Shown in pieces: positions 1 to 6,739 of a DNA stretch of 10,941 nucleotides. The translations under genes were made by a program, and so were the position numbers. How positions within the stretch are numbered: position 1 is the first letter of the stretch; each line of letters begins with the position of its first letter. The notes below the pieces were generated by a model. That model worked only from the letters and a program-made list of their open reading frames with translations, made no database searches and was not told the DNA's origin. Origin of the DNA: Susulua sp964590995 (lineage in GTDB: Bacteria; Omnitrophota; Gorgyraeia; Duberdicusellales; 4484-171); contig CAZPYY010000034.1 in the NCBI GenBank assembly GCA_964590995.1, positions 1 through 10,941 on the forward strand, given 5' to 3'.

Positions 1-398
1 CCGCCTCGGGTAGCTTGAAAATAATCACTCTGGCTAGAATCAATGTTGCCCAGACCAGGACCTCCGCGCATTACATTGATTATAACCGCCGGAAGCTGAC
101 ATCCGGCTAAATAAGAGATACCTTCCTGTTTCAAAGATATTCCCGGGCTCGAAGAAGATGTCATTGTTCTTACCCCTGAAACTGAAGCACCAAAGACCAT
201 ATTAATAGCTGCTAGCTCGCTCTCAGCCTGAACAAAGGCCCGGCCCTCTTCTCTCATCCTCTTAGCCATATAGGCTGTTAGCTCATTCTGAGGGGTTATG
301 GGGTATCCGGCATAGAACTTACAGCCTGCTCTAACAGCAGCCTCTCCCATTGCCTCATTCCCGCTCATTAATACCTTAGTTGGTCTTTTATTTTTCAT
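1..398 (-). CDS. 2-oxoacid:ferredoxin oxidoreductase alpha subunit (VorB/KorA type), N-terminal part
   Basis: Partial gene: the ATG is at 398-396 and the frame stays open to the window edge, giving 132 residues. The translation begins MKNKRPTKVLMSGNEAMGEA and continues with CKFYAGYPITPQNEL and a MRGGPGLGN segment. These are hallmarks of the pyrimidine-binding domain of the alpha subunit of ketoisovalerate/2-oxoglutarate:ferredoxin oxidoreductases. The family oxidatively decarboxylates a 2-oxoacid to acyl-CoA with TPP and passes electrons to ferredoxin in the cytoplasm. It lies 49 bp downstream of a 2x[4Fe-4S] ferredoxin gene, the usual delta-then-alpha order. The TPP-binding beta and the gamma subunits are expected further left, outside the window. 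Substrate (branched-chain oxoacid versus 2-oxoglutarate) cannot be decided from this fragment. Only a purine-rich stretch, with no clear Shine-Dalgarno site, precedes the start. Confidence 0.88.
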   Translation of the reverse strand, partial: MKNKRPTKVLMSGNEAMGEAAVRAGCKFYAGYPITPQNELTAYMAKRMREEGRAFVQAESELAAINMVFGASVSGVRTMTSSSSPGISLKQEGISYLAGCQLPAVIINVMRGGPGLGNIDSSQSDYFQATRG

Positions 399-447
399 TT
401 TTATCTTCTTCGCCCCGCCCTTCCTTGTAACACATGACTTACATTTC

Positions 448-663
448 CTAGGAAGAGCGGGGTTCATATATCTGGATGCACCTATCCGGACAAATTAGAA
501 AACAAAAACCACACCCACTGCATTTAGCGCCTTTCTTAAAATTAGCAAACTTAACTCCTCTCTTATTTAAGGTTGAGGAAAGCTCTAAACTCTTTAGGGG
601 GCAGTAAAAAATACAAAGTTCGCACCCCTTACACTTATCTTTCTCTATCTTTAGTTTAGGCAT
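448..663 (-). CDS. 2x[4Fe-4S] ferredoxin, delta-type subunit of 2-oxoacid oxidoreductase
   Basis: A 71-residue protein with two bacterial-ferredoxin cluster motifs: CKGCELCIFYCP (C11, C14, C17, C21) and CSGCGFCFLICP near residues 48-59. Each should hold a [4Fe-4S] cluster by the usual CxxCxxCxxxCP pattern. Small proteins of this kind are the delta (electron-transfer) subunit of ketoacid:ferredoxin oxidoreductases, and the next gene on the same strand is a VorB/KorA-like alpha subunit, which supports that role. The start codon (663-661) lies inside the last codons of dxs, an 8-bp overlap, and no good ribosome binding site is visible. Translation is therefore probably coupled to dxs. There is no signal peptide, so it is cytoplasmic. 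Ferredoxin is certain; the oxidoreductase assignment rests on context. Confidence 0.9.
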   Translation of the reverse strand: MPKLKIEKDKCKGCELCIFYCPLKSLELSSTLNKRGVKFANFKKGAKCSGCGFCFLICPDRCIQIYEPRSS

Positions 664-2524
664 GAGTATTGTCTTGTAATAACTTCTTTATCTTCTTGGC
701 TAAAAAAGAAGCATCAAGTCCGTAAATACAAAAAAGTTTTTCCCTTTTTCCTGCTGGAATAAACTCATCAGGAAAACCAACCCTTATTACCCTCACCTTA
801 TCAAGAAGATTTTCCTTCTCATAAAACTCTAAAACTGCCGATCCAAATCCGCAACCTAGGGTCCCTTCTTCAACGCTGATAATTAAATTAAATTTATTAG
901 CCAATTTCTTCAATAGATTTTCATCTAGCGGCTTTATAAAGCGAGCATTTACCAAAGATGCACTAAGACCCTCTTCTCTTAAGAGAGAAACACACTCGCC
1001 GGCTGGTTTCACCATTGAACCTAAGGCAATTACACAAACATCTTCGCCCTCACTTATAACTTGTGACCTACCTAACTTAATTGGCTCTCTATTACCCAGG
1101 GAATAAGCATAACCCTTAGGATAACGGATGCTTACCGGCGAAGAAAGCCCTACCGAAAACTCTAACATATCTTCTAGCTCCTCTTTATCCTTAGGAGCCA
1201 TACAAACCATATTAGGTATTAACCTTAAATACCCTACATCAAATACACCGTGATGAGTGGGCCCGTCCTCTCCGACTACTCCCCCTCTATCCACTGCAAA
1301 GACTACATTTAAATCTTGTAGGGCAACATCATGAACTATCTGGTCAAACGCTCGCTGCAGGAATGTAGAGTAGATAGCTACAACTGGTTTTAAGCCCTGT
1401 TTGGCCAGGCCACTAGCAAAACCAACTGCATGGGATTCAGCAATACCTAAATCAAAGAGTCTTTCGGGAAACTCCTCCTGGAATAAATAAAGACCAGTTC
1501 CCTTAGGCATAGCTGCGGTTATAGCCATAATTCTCTTATCATCTTTGGCTAAACTTCTGAGCTTCTTAGCAAAAACTTCACTAAAATCATCACCGGCTCT
1601 AGGTTTAGGTTTGCCAGTAGCAATATCAAATGAAGGAATCCCATGGAAGTTCTCAGGGCTCCCTTCAGAAAACTTATAGCCTTTGCCCTTCTTAGTAATT
1701 ACGTGCAGGATCTTAGGCCCTTTTAGGGAAATAACATTATTTACGGTCGGAATCAATAGATCTAAATTGTGCCCATCAATAGGGCCAAAATAACGAAAAC
1801 CTAATTCTTCAAAGAACAACCCTGGTACAATTAAACCCTTCACTGTCTCCTCAAACTTCCTGGCCCTTTTAACCAATCTCTTCATTAAGGAGAAGTGAGT
1901 TAAGAATTTCTCCAATTCATTTTTGATCCGGTTATAAACCGGAGCTGATATAATTTTAGTAAGATGGCTGCTCAAGGCACCAACTGAAGGAGAAATACTC
2001 ATCTCATTATGGTTAACAATTACCAGAATATCACTTTGTGAGTGGCCAGATGAATTTAAAGCTTCGAAACACATCCCGCCAGTCAAAGACCCGTCGCCAA
2101 TAACAGCTATGGTTTTAGAATTATCTTCTTTTAACCGTTTTGCCTCTGCGATTCCCTGGGCCCAAGAGATAGCTGTAGAAGCATGGCCGGATATGTAAAC
2201 ATCATAGACAGATTCCTTGTAGTTGGGAAAACCACTAATCCCTTCATACTCCCTTAAGTTAAGAAAAGCACTTCTTCTGCCGGTAATAATCTTATGAGCA
2301 TAAGTTTGATGGCCAACATCAAATATAAGAGAGTCTTTAGGCAAATCCAGGCAAATTCCCAAAGCAACACAGAGTTCTACCGCTCCTAAAGATGAAGCAA
2401 GATGGCCTCCTTTTTTCGACACCACCTTAACAATCAAATCTCTTATTTCTTGATTAAGGGTTTTTAGCTCTTCCGGGGTTAGTTTTTTTAAATCTTCTGG
2501 AGAGTTGATTCTTTCTAAAATCAT
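656..2524 (-). CDS. dxs: 1-deoxy-D-xylulose-5-phosphate synthase
   Basis: A full-length 622-residue DXS, the first enzyme of the MEP isoprenoid pathway: pyruvate plus glyceraldehyde-3-phosphate gives DXP, with TPP and Mg2+. The N-terminal TPP domain shows H41, DVGHQTYAHK (H72), GDGSLTGG (143-150) and NEMSIS (173-178). The transketolase pyrimidine domain has GIAESHA with the catalytic Glu at 363, a YSTFLQRAFDQI stretch (385-396) and DRGGVVGEDGPTHHG (412-426). The transketolase C domain contains KPLDE and ends with GLDAS near residue 602. The usual NDNEMS reads NHNEMS here: the Mg-ligand Asn is kept and the neighbouring Asp is His (172). Its start overlaps the pilZ stop by 4 bp (ATGA) with no obvious Shine-Dalgarno site, so coupled translation is likely. 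Its 3' end overlaps the ferredoxin gene. Confidence 0.97.
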   Translation of the reverse strand: MILERINSPEDLKKLTPEELKTLNQEIRDLIVKVVSKKGGHLASSLGAVELCVALGICLDLPKDSLIFDVGHQTYAHKIITGRRSAFLNLREYEGISGFPNYKESVYDVYISGHASTAISWAQGIAEAKRLKEDNSKTIAVIGDGSLTGGMCFEALNSSGHSQSDILVIVNHNEMSISPSVGALSSHLTKIISAPVYNRIKNELEKFLTHFSLMKRLVKRARKFEETVKGLIVPGLFFEELGFRYFGPIDGHNLDLLIPTVNNVISLKGPKILHVITKKGKGYKFSEGSPENFHGIPSFDIATGKPKPRAGDDFSEVFAKKLRSLAKDDKRIMAITAAMPKGTGLYLFQEEFPERLFDLGIAESHAVGFASGLAKQGLKPVVAIYSTFLQRAFDQIVHDVALQDLNVVFAVDRGGVVGEDGPTHHGVFDVGYLRLIPNMVCMAPKDKEELEDMLEFSVGLSSPVSIRYPKGYAYSLGNREPIKLGRSQVISEGEDVCVIALGSMVKPAGECVSLLREEGLSASLVNARFIKPLDENLLKKLANKFNLIISVEEGTLGCGFGSAVLEFYEKENLLDKVRVIRVGFPDEFIPAGKREKLFCIYGLDASFLAKKIKKLLQDNTHA

Positions 2525-2880
2525 TTTTGATCGGAAATAATAGTGTTTACAAAATTCTCTACTACTTTCCTATCTCTTGCGGCAATTTCATGAAACTCTA
2601 TACCAGTATCCCAAATATTAGCTTCGCTCTTCTTGGAACCAGATCTTTCTACTACCCAGACTATTCTACCCTTGCAAATTATCTGGACACCACCTAAGAA
2701 GACCTCTAATCCCACAAGAGAAGAGATATCTAAACTCTCCTCAATTATTACCCTCACTCCTCCAGCTCCAATATTTTCGGTATGTGAAATAATAATATGC
2801 TCTGAAGGAGTATAAATAATTATTTTACAGGGAAAATTAGCTCTTACAAAATTTCTTTTTTCTGCACCTTCCCAAGCCAT
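2521..2880 (-). CDS. PilZ-domain protein (putative c-di-GMP receptor)
   Basis: A 119-residue single-domain protein. Near the N-terminus EKRNFVRANF carries the PilZ RxxxR motif (R9, R13). About 23 residues later ENIGAGGV occupies the place of the second motif D/NxSxxG: N36 and G41 are kept but the Ser is Gly38. The rest fits a PilZ beta-barrel followed by a C-terminal helix. PilZ domains bind cyclic di-GMP through these two motifs, so binding is plausible but the Ser-to-Gly change leaves affinity open. There is no transmembrane segment or partner domain. It sits 15 bp after ymdB, has a GAGGTG ribosome binding site, and overlaps the dxs start by 4 bp. It is thus in an operon between a phosphodiesterase-like gene and an isoprenoid gene. 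The regulated target is unknown. Confidence 0.8.
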   Translation of the reverse strand: MAWEGAEKRNFVRANFPCKIIIYTPSEHIIISHTENIGAGGVRVIIEESLDISSLVGLEVFLGGVQIICKGRIVWVVERSGSKKSEANIWDTGIEFHEIAARDRKVVENFVNTIISDQK

Positions 2881-2895
2881 AATACACCTCGCTTA

Positions 2896-3681
2896 TTAGT
2901 TTAAAGCCTCTTTTTTATATTCGACCCTCTCTATGGATAAAGCTTTTCCACTCTCTTTATCCACCTCAACTAATACTGCTTGCATCCGAACATCACCTTG
3001 AGCTAAATTAAACCGTACAGGCATATTAGTAATAAATCTCTCGATAATCTGGTGTTTTTCTCTGCCGAGGACAGAATCAAAGCTTCCAGTCATTCCTACA
3101 TCAGTAATGTAGGCAGTAAAATTATCTATTATCCTCTCATCAGCTGTCGGTATATGGGTATGTGTTCCTATAACCGCACTTACCTTCCCAGAGAGAAAAT
3201 ATCCAAGTGCTAATTTCTCACTAGTTGCTTCGGCATGCATATCAACAAAAACTATTTTAGCTTCCTTCTTTACATCTTCTAGGATGCTTTTCACAGCTTT
3301 GAAAGGGCAATCAACCGGTTGCATAAATACTCGACCCATAAGGTTAATAACCCCTATTTTTACGCCTGAAGCTTCCTTTATTATATAGCCTCTACCAACA
3401 GAAGACTCTCCGTAATTTAAGGGCCTTATTAGATCCCGGGTATCCAGTACATCTCTTGACTCTTTCTTTTTAAAGATATGGTCTCCACTAGTAACTACAT
3501 CTATTCCAGCACTAAAAATCTCCCCGGCTGTATCAGGGGTTATGCTTGAACCTCCGGCAGCATTCTCGCCATTAGCTATAACAAAATCTAGCCCTAAATC
3601 CTTTTTCACCAAAGGAAGAATCTCTTTGAGGTAATTTCTGGCAGGTTTCCCAACAATGTCACCGATAAAGAGTATTTTCAT
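2896..3681 (-). CDS. ymdB: YmdB-family metallophosphoesterase
   Basis: A 261-residue protein with the full length and motif order of the YmdB/TIGR00282 family: GDIVGKPAR (D8), NGENAAGG (E39, N40), TSGDH (D67, H68), DMHAEATSEK (H149) and GTHTHIP (H174, H176). Family members are di-metal cyclic-nucleotide phosphodiesterases; Bacillus YmdB affects biofilm and sporulation decisions and works alongside RNase Y. Positions match the known metal ligands of the family, except that the ligand usually Asn (GNH motif) is Asp67 here. Asp can also bind metal, so activity is probably kept. The gene follows rny after a 216-bp gap that contains a promoter and a structured RNA. It is followed 15 bp later by pilZ. 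The sequence before the ATG (AGGTAAGAG) is only a modest ribosome binding site, and a hairpin arm ends 9 nt before the start codon. Confidence 0.93.
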   Translation of the reverse strand: MKILFIGDIVGKPARNYLKEILPLVKKDLGLDFVIANGENAAGGSSITPDTAGEIFSAGIDVVTSGDHIFKKKESRDVLDTRDLIRPLNYGESSVGRGYIIKEASGVKIGVINLMGRVFMQPVDCPFKAVKSILEDVKKEAKIVFVDMHAEATSEKLALGYFLSGKVSAVIGTHTHIPTADERIIDNFTAYITDVGMTGSFDSVLGREKHQIIERFITNMPVRFNLAQGDVRMQAVLVEVDKESGKALSIERVEYKKEALN

Positions 3682-3836
3682 CTCTTACCTACAATAGTTC
3701 TTTATGCTTTTATTACCCTTTATTTCCTTTCCAAAACTCTATTGTCCAGCTAATGCCTTTGGTGGATGCAATCTTGCCGTTTAGGCGAATTCTAAACAGG
3801 TCTTCCGTCGTTGGCAAAGATTGTATACACCATAAT
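3682..3836 (-). ncRNA. structured RNA between rny and ymdB (small RNA or ymdB leader)
   Basis: This non-coding gap folds strongly on the minus strand. The arms GGTGTATACAATCTTTGCC (3831-3813) and GGCAAGATTGCATCCACC (3778-3761) pair along nearly their whole length, with two mismatches and one bulge. Inside them a second hairpin, GTTTAG/CTAAAC (3797-3792/3784-3779), stacks directly on the main stem and leaves a one-sided 15-nt purine-rich loop (3812-3798). A third hairpin, ACAATAG/CTATTGT (3745-3739/3697-3691), ends 9 nt before the ymdB start codon. A promoter-like sequence predicts a start at about 3836, just before the main stem. It could be an independent small RNA or a cis-acting leader of ymdB-pilZ-dxs. 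6S RNA often lies near ygfA, but the closed-rod 6S shape was not found. I could not match it to a riboswitch class. The 3' end is unknown because no terminator is visible. Confidence 0.45.
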
Positions 3837-3842
3837 TTCTTT

Positions 3843-3871
3843 ATTTTATACCCTATTCATTGGTTATACAA
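3843..3871 (-). promoter_or_regulatory. putative promoter of the structured RNA / ymdB operon
   Basis: On the minus strand TTGTAT (3871-3866) and TAAAAT (3848-3843) are separated by 17 bp. TATAAA, two bases upstream of the -10 box, is an alternative. The predicted start, near 3836, coincides with the beginning of the long RNA stem, which is the best reason to believe it. The same stretch also contains CTTTATTTTAT and ATAAAATAAAG as inverted repeats. Confidence 0.45.
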
Positions 3872-3897
3872 ATAAAATAAAGGTCCTCCAAAGCCCA

Positions 3898-5454
3898 TTA
3901 TTTAGCGTAATCTACAGCCCTAGTCTCTCTAACTACAGTAATCTTTATGTTACCAGGGTAATCTAGCTCCTGCTCTAATTTCTTCTTTATCTCATGAGCA
4001 AGAAGGCTGATCTCATCATCCTTTACCTTTCTGGGCTGGACAATAACTCTTACCTCTCTTCCAGCCTGGATAGCAAAGCTCTTATCTACCCCGTCAAAAG
4101 AATTAGCAGTTGTCTCAAGCTGTTTCAACCGCTTTATATAAGTCTCTAAGGTTTCGCGTCTAGCTCCTGGACGAGATGCTGAAATAGCATCAGCTACTAA
4201 TGCTAACAAAGAGAGCAGGGATTTAAATTCTGCCTCTTCATGGTGAGCCTCAGCAGCATTTATAACTAATTCGTTCTCTCCATACCGTCTTAACAAATCA
4301 GCTCCTATTTGAGCATGAGTTCCTTCTACCTGATGATCAATAGCTTTACCAATATCATGGAGCAACCCGGCTCTCTTAGCGATGCGGGTATCTAAATCTA
4401 GCTCTGATGCCAGAATACCCATAATAATAGATACTTCTTTTGAGTGCTGAAGGGCATTTTGACCAAAACTAGTACGATACTTTAATTTACCTAATAACTT
4501 TATTAGCTCTGGATGTAGATTGTGTATTCCAACATCAAACGCTGCGGCCTTTCCTTCTTCTACAAGCTTCTTATCAAACTCCTGCTTAGTCTTCTCTACT
4601 ATCTCTTCTATTCTTGCCGGGTGAATTCTGCCATCCTGAACTAATTTTTCTAATGATAGGCGAGCAATTTCCCTGCGGATAGGGTCAAAGCCAGATACGC
4701 TTACTGCTTCCGGTGTATCGTCAATAATAAGATCAACACCGGTAGCCATCTCAAACATCCTTATGTTACGGCCTTCCCTGCCAATAATTCTTCCCTTTAT
4801 CTCATCATTAGGCAGAGAAACTACACTCACAGTAGTCTCAGTAGTATGCTCGACCGCACATCTTTGAATAGCCTGAGAGATTATTTCTTTTGCTGATTTC
4901 TCACCCTCTTCCTTAACAGCCTCCTCCATATCCCGAATCATCTTGGCTTTCTCTCCTCTTAGTTCTTCCTCATACCTCTTAAGTAATAGCTCCCTTGCCT
5001 CTTGAGGGGTTAAAGAAGAAACTCTTTTTAACTTCTCTTTTTCCTCTTCAATCAAGTTGTTCAGAGCTTGGTTCTTACTCTCTACCTCTAGGGATACTCT
5101 CTTCACATTCTCCTCGCTTCGGCGCAATTCTCTCTCTTTGCTCTCAATAAAATCTAGCCTCTTCTCCAGGTTCTCCTCTCTCTGCAGGAGGCGTTTCTCT
5201 AGCTGGCTTAACTCTTCTCTCTTGGAAGAATTTTGCTTTTCAAAATCAACCCTTAGCTTATAGAGCAATTCCTTTCCATCTAACTCTGCTTTTCTTCTAA
5301 TCTCCTCAGTCTTAAACTTAGCTTCCTTTAGTATCTTTTCTGCATCCTCTTTAGCCTTTTTCAATTTACTTTTTTCAACGAGTTTACCCAGCCACCAACC
5401 CAAAAGCAGCCCAGCGACAACACCAGATAGTATGTAAATAATAGTAGTAATCAT
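3898..5454 (-). CDS. rny: ribonuclease Y (RNase Y)
   Basis: A 518-residue protein with canonical RNase Y architecture. An N-terminal membrane anchor spans about residues 4-22 (IIYILSGVVAGLLLGWWLG). A long charged coiled coil follows to about residue 195. A KH RNA-binding domain contains GRIIGREGRN (221-230). An HD nuclease domain has H337, H366-D367 (LLHDIGK), H380, H404-H405 and D422. RNase Y is a membrane-tethered endoribonuclease that starts mRNA decay. The start at 5454 is supported by AAGGAGG 4 nt upstream. It lies 61 bp after ygfA and before the ymdB region; rny next to ymdB is a widely conserved pairing. All catalytic residues are present. Its length is near the family norm of about 520. 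Confidence 0.97.
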   Translation of the reverse strand: MITTIIYILSGVVAGLLLGWWLGKLVEKSKLKKAKEDAEKILKEAKFKTEEIRRKAELDGKELLYKLRVDFEKQNSSKREELSQLEKRLLQREENLEKRLDFIESKERELRRSEENVKRVSLEVESKNQALNNLIEEEKEKLKRVSSLTPQEARELLLKRYEEELRGEKAKMIRDMEEAVKEEGEKSAKEIISQAIQRCAVEHTTETTVSVVSLPNDEIKGRIIGREGRNIRMFEMATGVDLIIDDTPEAVSVSGFDPIRREIARLSLEKLVQDGRIHPARIEEIVEKTKQEFDKKLVEEGKAAAFDVGIHNLHPELIKLLGKLKYRTSFGQNALQHSKEVSIIMGILASELDLDTRIAKRAGLLHDIGKAIDHQVEGTHAQIGADLLRRYGENELVINAAEAHHEEAEFKSLLSLLALVADAISASRPGARRETLETYIKRLKQLETTANSFDGVDKSFAIQAGREVRVIVQPRKVKDDEISLLAHEIKKKLEQELDYPGNIKITVVRETRAVDYAK

Positions 5455-5515
5455 ACGACCTCCTTACAGACGAATATTAATGCTACCAGTCTTCTGCTTA
5501 GCGACAATTTGTGCC

Positions 5516-6097
5516 TTAGATAATAAACTTTTCGCTAACGATTGTATCGACCTTCTGGTCCCAGGAAAGATTTGTGGGAAGGTTTTCTAGGATTTGGAAT
5601 TCAAAGGCAATGCCTACTTTTTTAGTAGGCGTAGTTGTGTTTTGCAAGAAGCGGTCGTAAAAACCAGCTCCTCTTCCTAGCCTATTCTTTTCTCTGTCAA
5701 AGGCCAAACCAGGAACAACCACCATATCTATCTCCTTAATATCCACTTCTTTTGTTCTTTCCGTATCTGGCTGCATAACTCCTCTCGGCCCTGAAACAAA
5801 GTCCTGATCTAAATTTGTAATCTCAAAGATACGTAAATTTTTTGCCTCTAAATCCATTACTGGAAAACAGAATCGTTTATTTCCTAAATCTTTCCGGATC
5901 TTTCTCAAAATATCTACTTCCCCGCGTAAGGGGTAGTAGACCATAATCACTTTTGCTTTCTTGTATAAAGGTAACTCTGATAATTTATCCTCAACATTTT
6001 TGCTCCTCCTTTTTATCTCATTCTTAGTCAAAGATAAAAGACGTTCTAACAGTTTCTCTCTTATTTCTTGTTTTTCGCTCTCTAAAACCATCTCCAT
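5516..6097 (-). CDS. ygfA: 5-formyltetrahydrofolate cyclo-ligase (MTHFS)
   Basis: A 193-residue protein of normal length for the family, which converts 5-formyl-THF to 5,10-methenyl-THF using ATP. Visible signatures are KVIMVYYPLRGEVD near residues 50-60 and the phosphate-binding loop LGRGAGFYDRFL near the C-terminal third, preceded by DMVVVPGLAFD. These are the standard MTHFS motifs. The start is the first of two close ATGs (ATGGAGATGG). No Shine-Dalgarno site precedes either, but an extended -10 box lies exactly 8 nt upstream of the first, suggesting a leaderless transcript. The gene leads the minus-strand block and is divergent from the HU gene. Its neighbour rny follows 61 bp later. Confidence 0.93.
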   Translation of the reverse strand: MEMVLESEKQEIREKLLERLLSLTKNEIKRRSKNVEDKLSELPLYKKAKVIMVYYPLRGEVDILRKIRKDLGNKRFCFPVMDLEAKNLRIFEITNLDQDFVSGPRGVMQPDTERTKEVDIKEIDMVVVPGLAFDREKNRLGRGAGFYDRFLQNTTTPTKKVGIAFEFQILENLPTNLSWDQKVDTIVSEKFII

Positions 6098-6105
6098 AGC
6101 ATCTT

Positions 6106-6158
6106 ATTATACCACGCTTCTAATGCAAGTAAACCTAACTTGTGCTACGATTATACCA
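6106..6158 (-). promoter_or_regulatory. tandem extended -10 promoters upstream of ygfA
   Basis: The 9-mer TGGTATAAT (extended -10, TGnTATAAT) occurs twice on the minus strand, at 6114-6106 and 6158-6150, 44 bp apart. The proximal copy has a partial -35, TTTACT, 16 bp upstream; the distal one has no clear -35. Initiation from the proximal box would start about at the ygfA ATG (6097), giving a leaderless message. The distal box would give a leader of about 45 nt that still lacks a Shine-Dalgarno site. Confidence 0.6.
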
Positions 6159-6290
6159 TTTAAAGTTTCAAGAATCTATGTAAATTTTCCTCAAAAAAAC
6201 TGCTGATTTTGCGTTTTTACCTTATAAAATAAGGCTTTTTGGGCGAAAACTCAAGAATAGCTAGAGAAATCAAGGGGGTTTACAGAAGAA

Positions 6291-6338
6291 AAAATTTAAA
6301 TTTAAATTCCTTGACAACTAAGCCTCCAGCTATAAAAT
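6291..6338 (+). promoter_or_regulatory. promoter of the HU gene with AT-rich UP-like element
   Basis: A perfect TTGACA at 6311-6316 is followed after 16 bp by TAAAAT (6333-6338); TATAAA at 6331 overlaps it. Directly upstream, 6291-6308 is an alternating A/T tract (AAAATTTAAATTTAAATT) placed where an UP element would sit. The predicted leader is about 43 nt and carries AAAAGGGGG 8 nt before the HU ATG. This is the strongest promoter in the left part of the window, as expected for an abundant nucleoid protein. Confidence 0.75.
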
Positions 6339-6387
6339 ATAAAAGTAGTTGAAAATATTAACTTTTTAAACAAAAGGGGGTGTTTGG

Positions 6388-6654
6388 ATGAATAAAGCTG
6401 GGTTAATAGACGCAATAGCTGTAAAAACAGCCACTAAGAAAGAGGCTCAAGAGATAGTAGACACTATCTGGAATACAATTAAATCTAGCCTCAAAAAGCA
6501 AGAAGATGTTGCTATTTCTGGTTTCGGTACTTTCAAGGTAAAACAGACAAAAGCAAGAATGGGAAGAAATCCCAAGACAGGCGAGACGATTCAAATTCCA
6601 GCCAAGAAGAAAGTAGCTTTTAGAGTATCAAAAGAACTAAAATCCCTTTTATAA
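6388..6654 (+). CDS. HU/IHF-family DNA-binding protein
   Basis: An 88-residue protein with the HU fold: an N-terminal helical part (MNKAGLIDAIAVKTATKKEA), the dimer-core signature GFGTFKV near residues 46-52, and the beta-arm ARMGRNPKTGETIQIPAKK with the intercalating-Pro context NPKTG. It ends with VAFRVSKELK, also typical. HU dimers bend and compact DNA. The length is standard for HU (about 90). It is monocistronic: a TTGACA promoter and GGGGG ribosome binding site lie before it, and a strong hairpin terminator begins 17 bp after the stop. It is the only plus-strand gene of the housekeeping block. HU versus IHF subunit cannot be separated by eye, but HU is more likely for a lone gene. Confidence 0.95.
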   Translation: MNKAGLIDAIAVKTATKKEAQEIVDTIWNTIKSSLKKQEDVAISGFGTFKVKQTKARMGRNPKTGETIQIPAKKKVAFRVSKELKSLL

Positions 6655-6671
6655 TTAAGGGTTTTATAAAA

Positions 6672-6707
6672 AGAGGGTATACCTATTAAAGTATGCCCTC
6701 TTTTTTT
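6672..6707. terminator. bidirectional Rho-independent terminator (HU / rsmB-like gene)
   Basis: The arms AGAGGGTATAC (6672-6682) and GTATGCCCTCT (6691-6701) pair over 11 bp with one G-T, closing an 8-nt loop. They are followed on the plus strand by seven Ts (6701-6707). On the minus strand the hairpin is followed by TTTTTATAAAA. It lies between the convergent HU and methyltransferase genes and can serve both. Confidence 0.9.
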
Positions 6708-6739
6708 ATGGCGCTGGTGCTCTTATGCAACAGCGCTAT

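Noticed and set aside
3682..3897. 6S RNA, TPP riboswitch or c-di-GMP riboswitch in the rny-ymdB gap
   Set aside because: No closing rod with a central bubble (6S), no CUGAGA-type TPP core and no GEMM core could be found. 6S remains possible only by neighbourhood.
5057..5263. Plus-strand Ser/Leu/Phe-rich 68-aa open frame
   Set aside because: Antisense shadow of the RNase Y coiled coil, whose Glu/Lys codons read as Leu/Ser/Phe on the other strand.
5464..5570. An alternative frame running past the ygfA stop and ending SKAQIVAKQKTGSINIRL, which faintly recalls the C-terminus of DnaB-type helicases
   Set aside because: It has no start codon or ribosome binding site of its own, and ygfA already ends at a normal family length. 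Most likely coincidence, though a frameshift check is possible.
6220..6240. CCTTAT-AAA-ATAAGG hairpin followed by CTTTTT upstream of the HU promoter
   Set aside because: Only 6 bp and mostly A-T, and no plus-strand gene lies upstream for it to terminate. The 290-bp gap is otherwise explained by divergent promoters.
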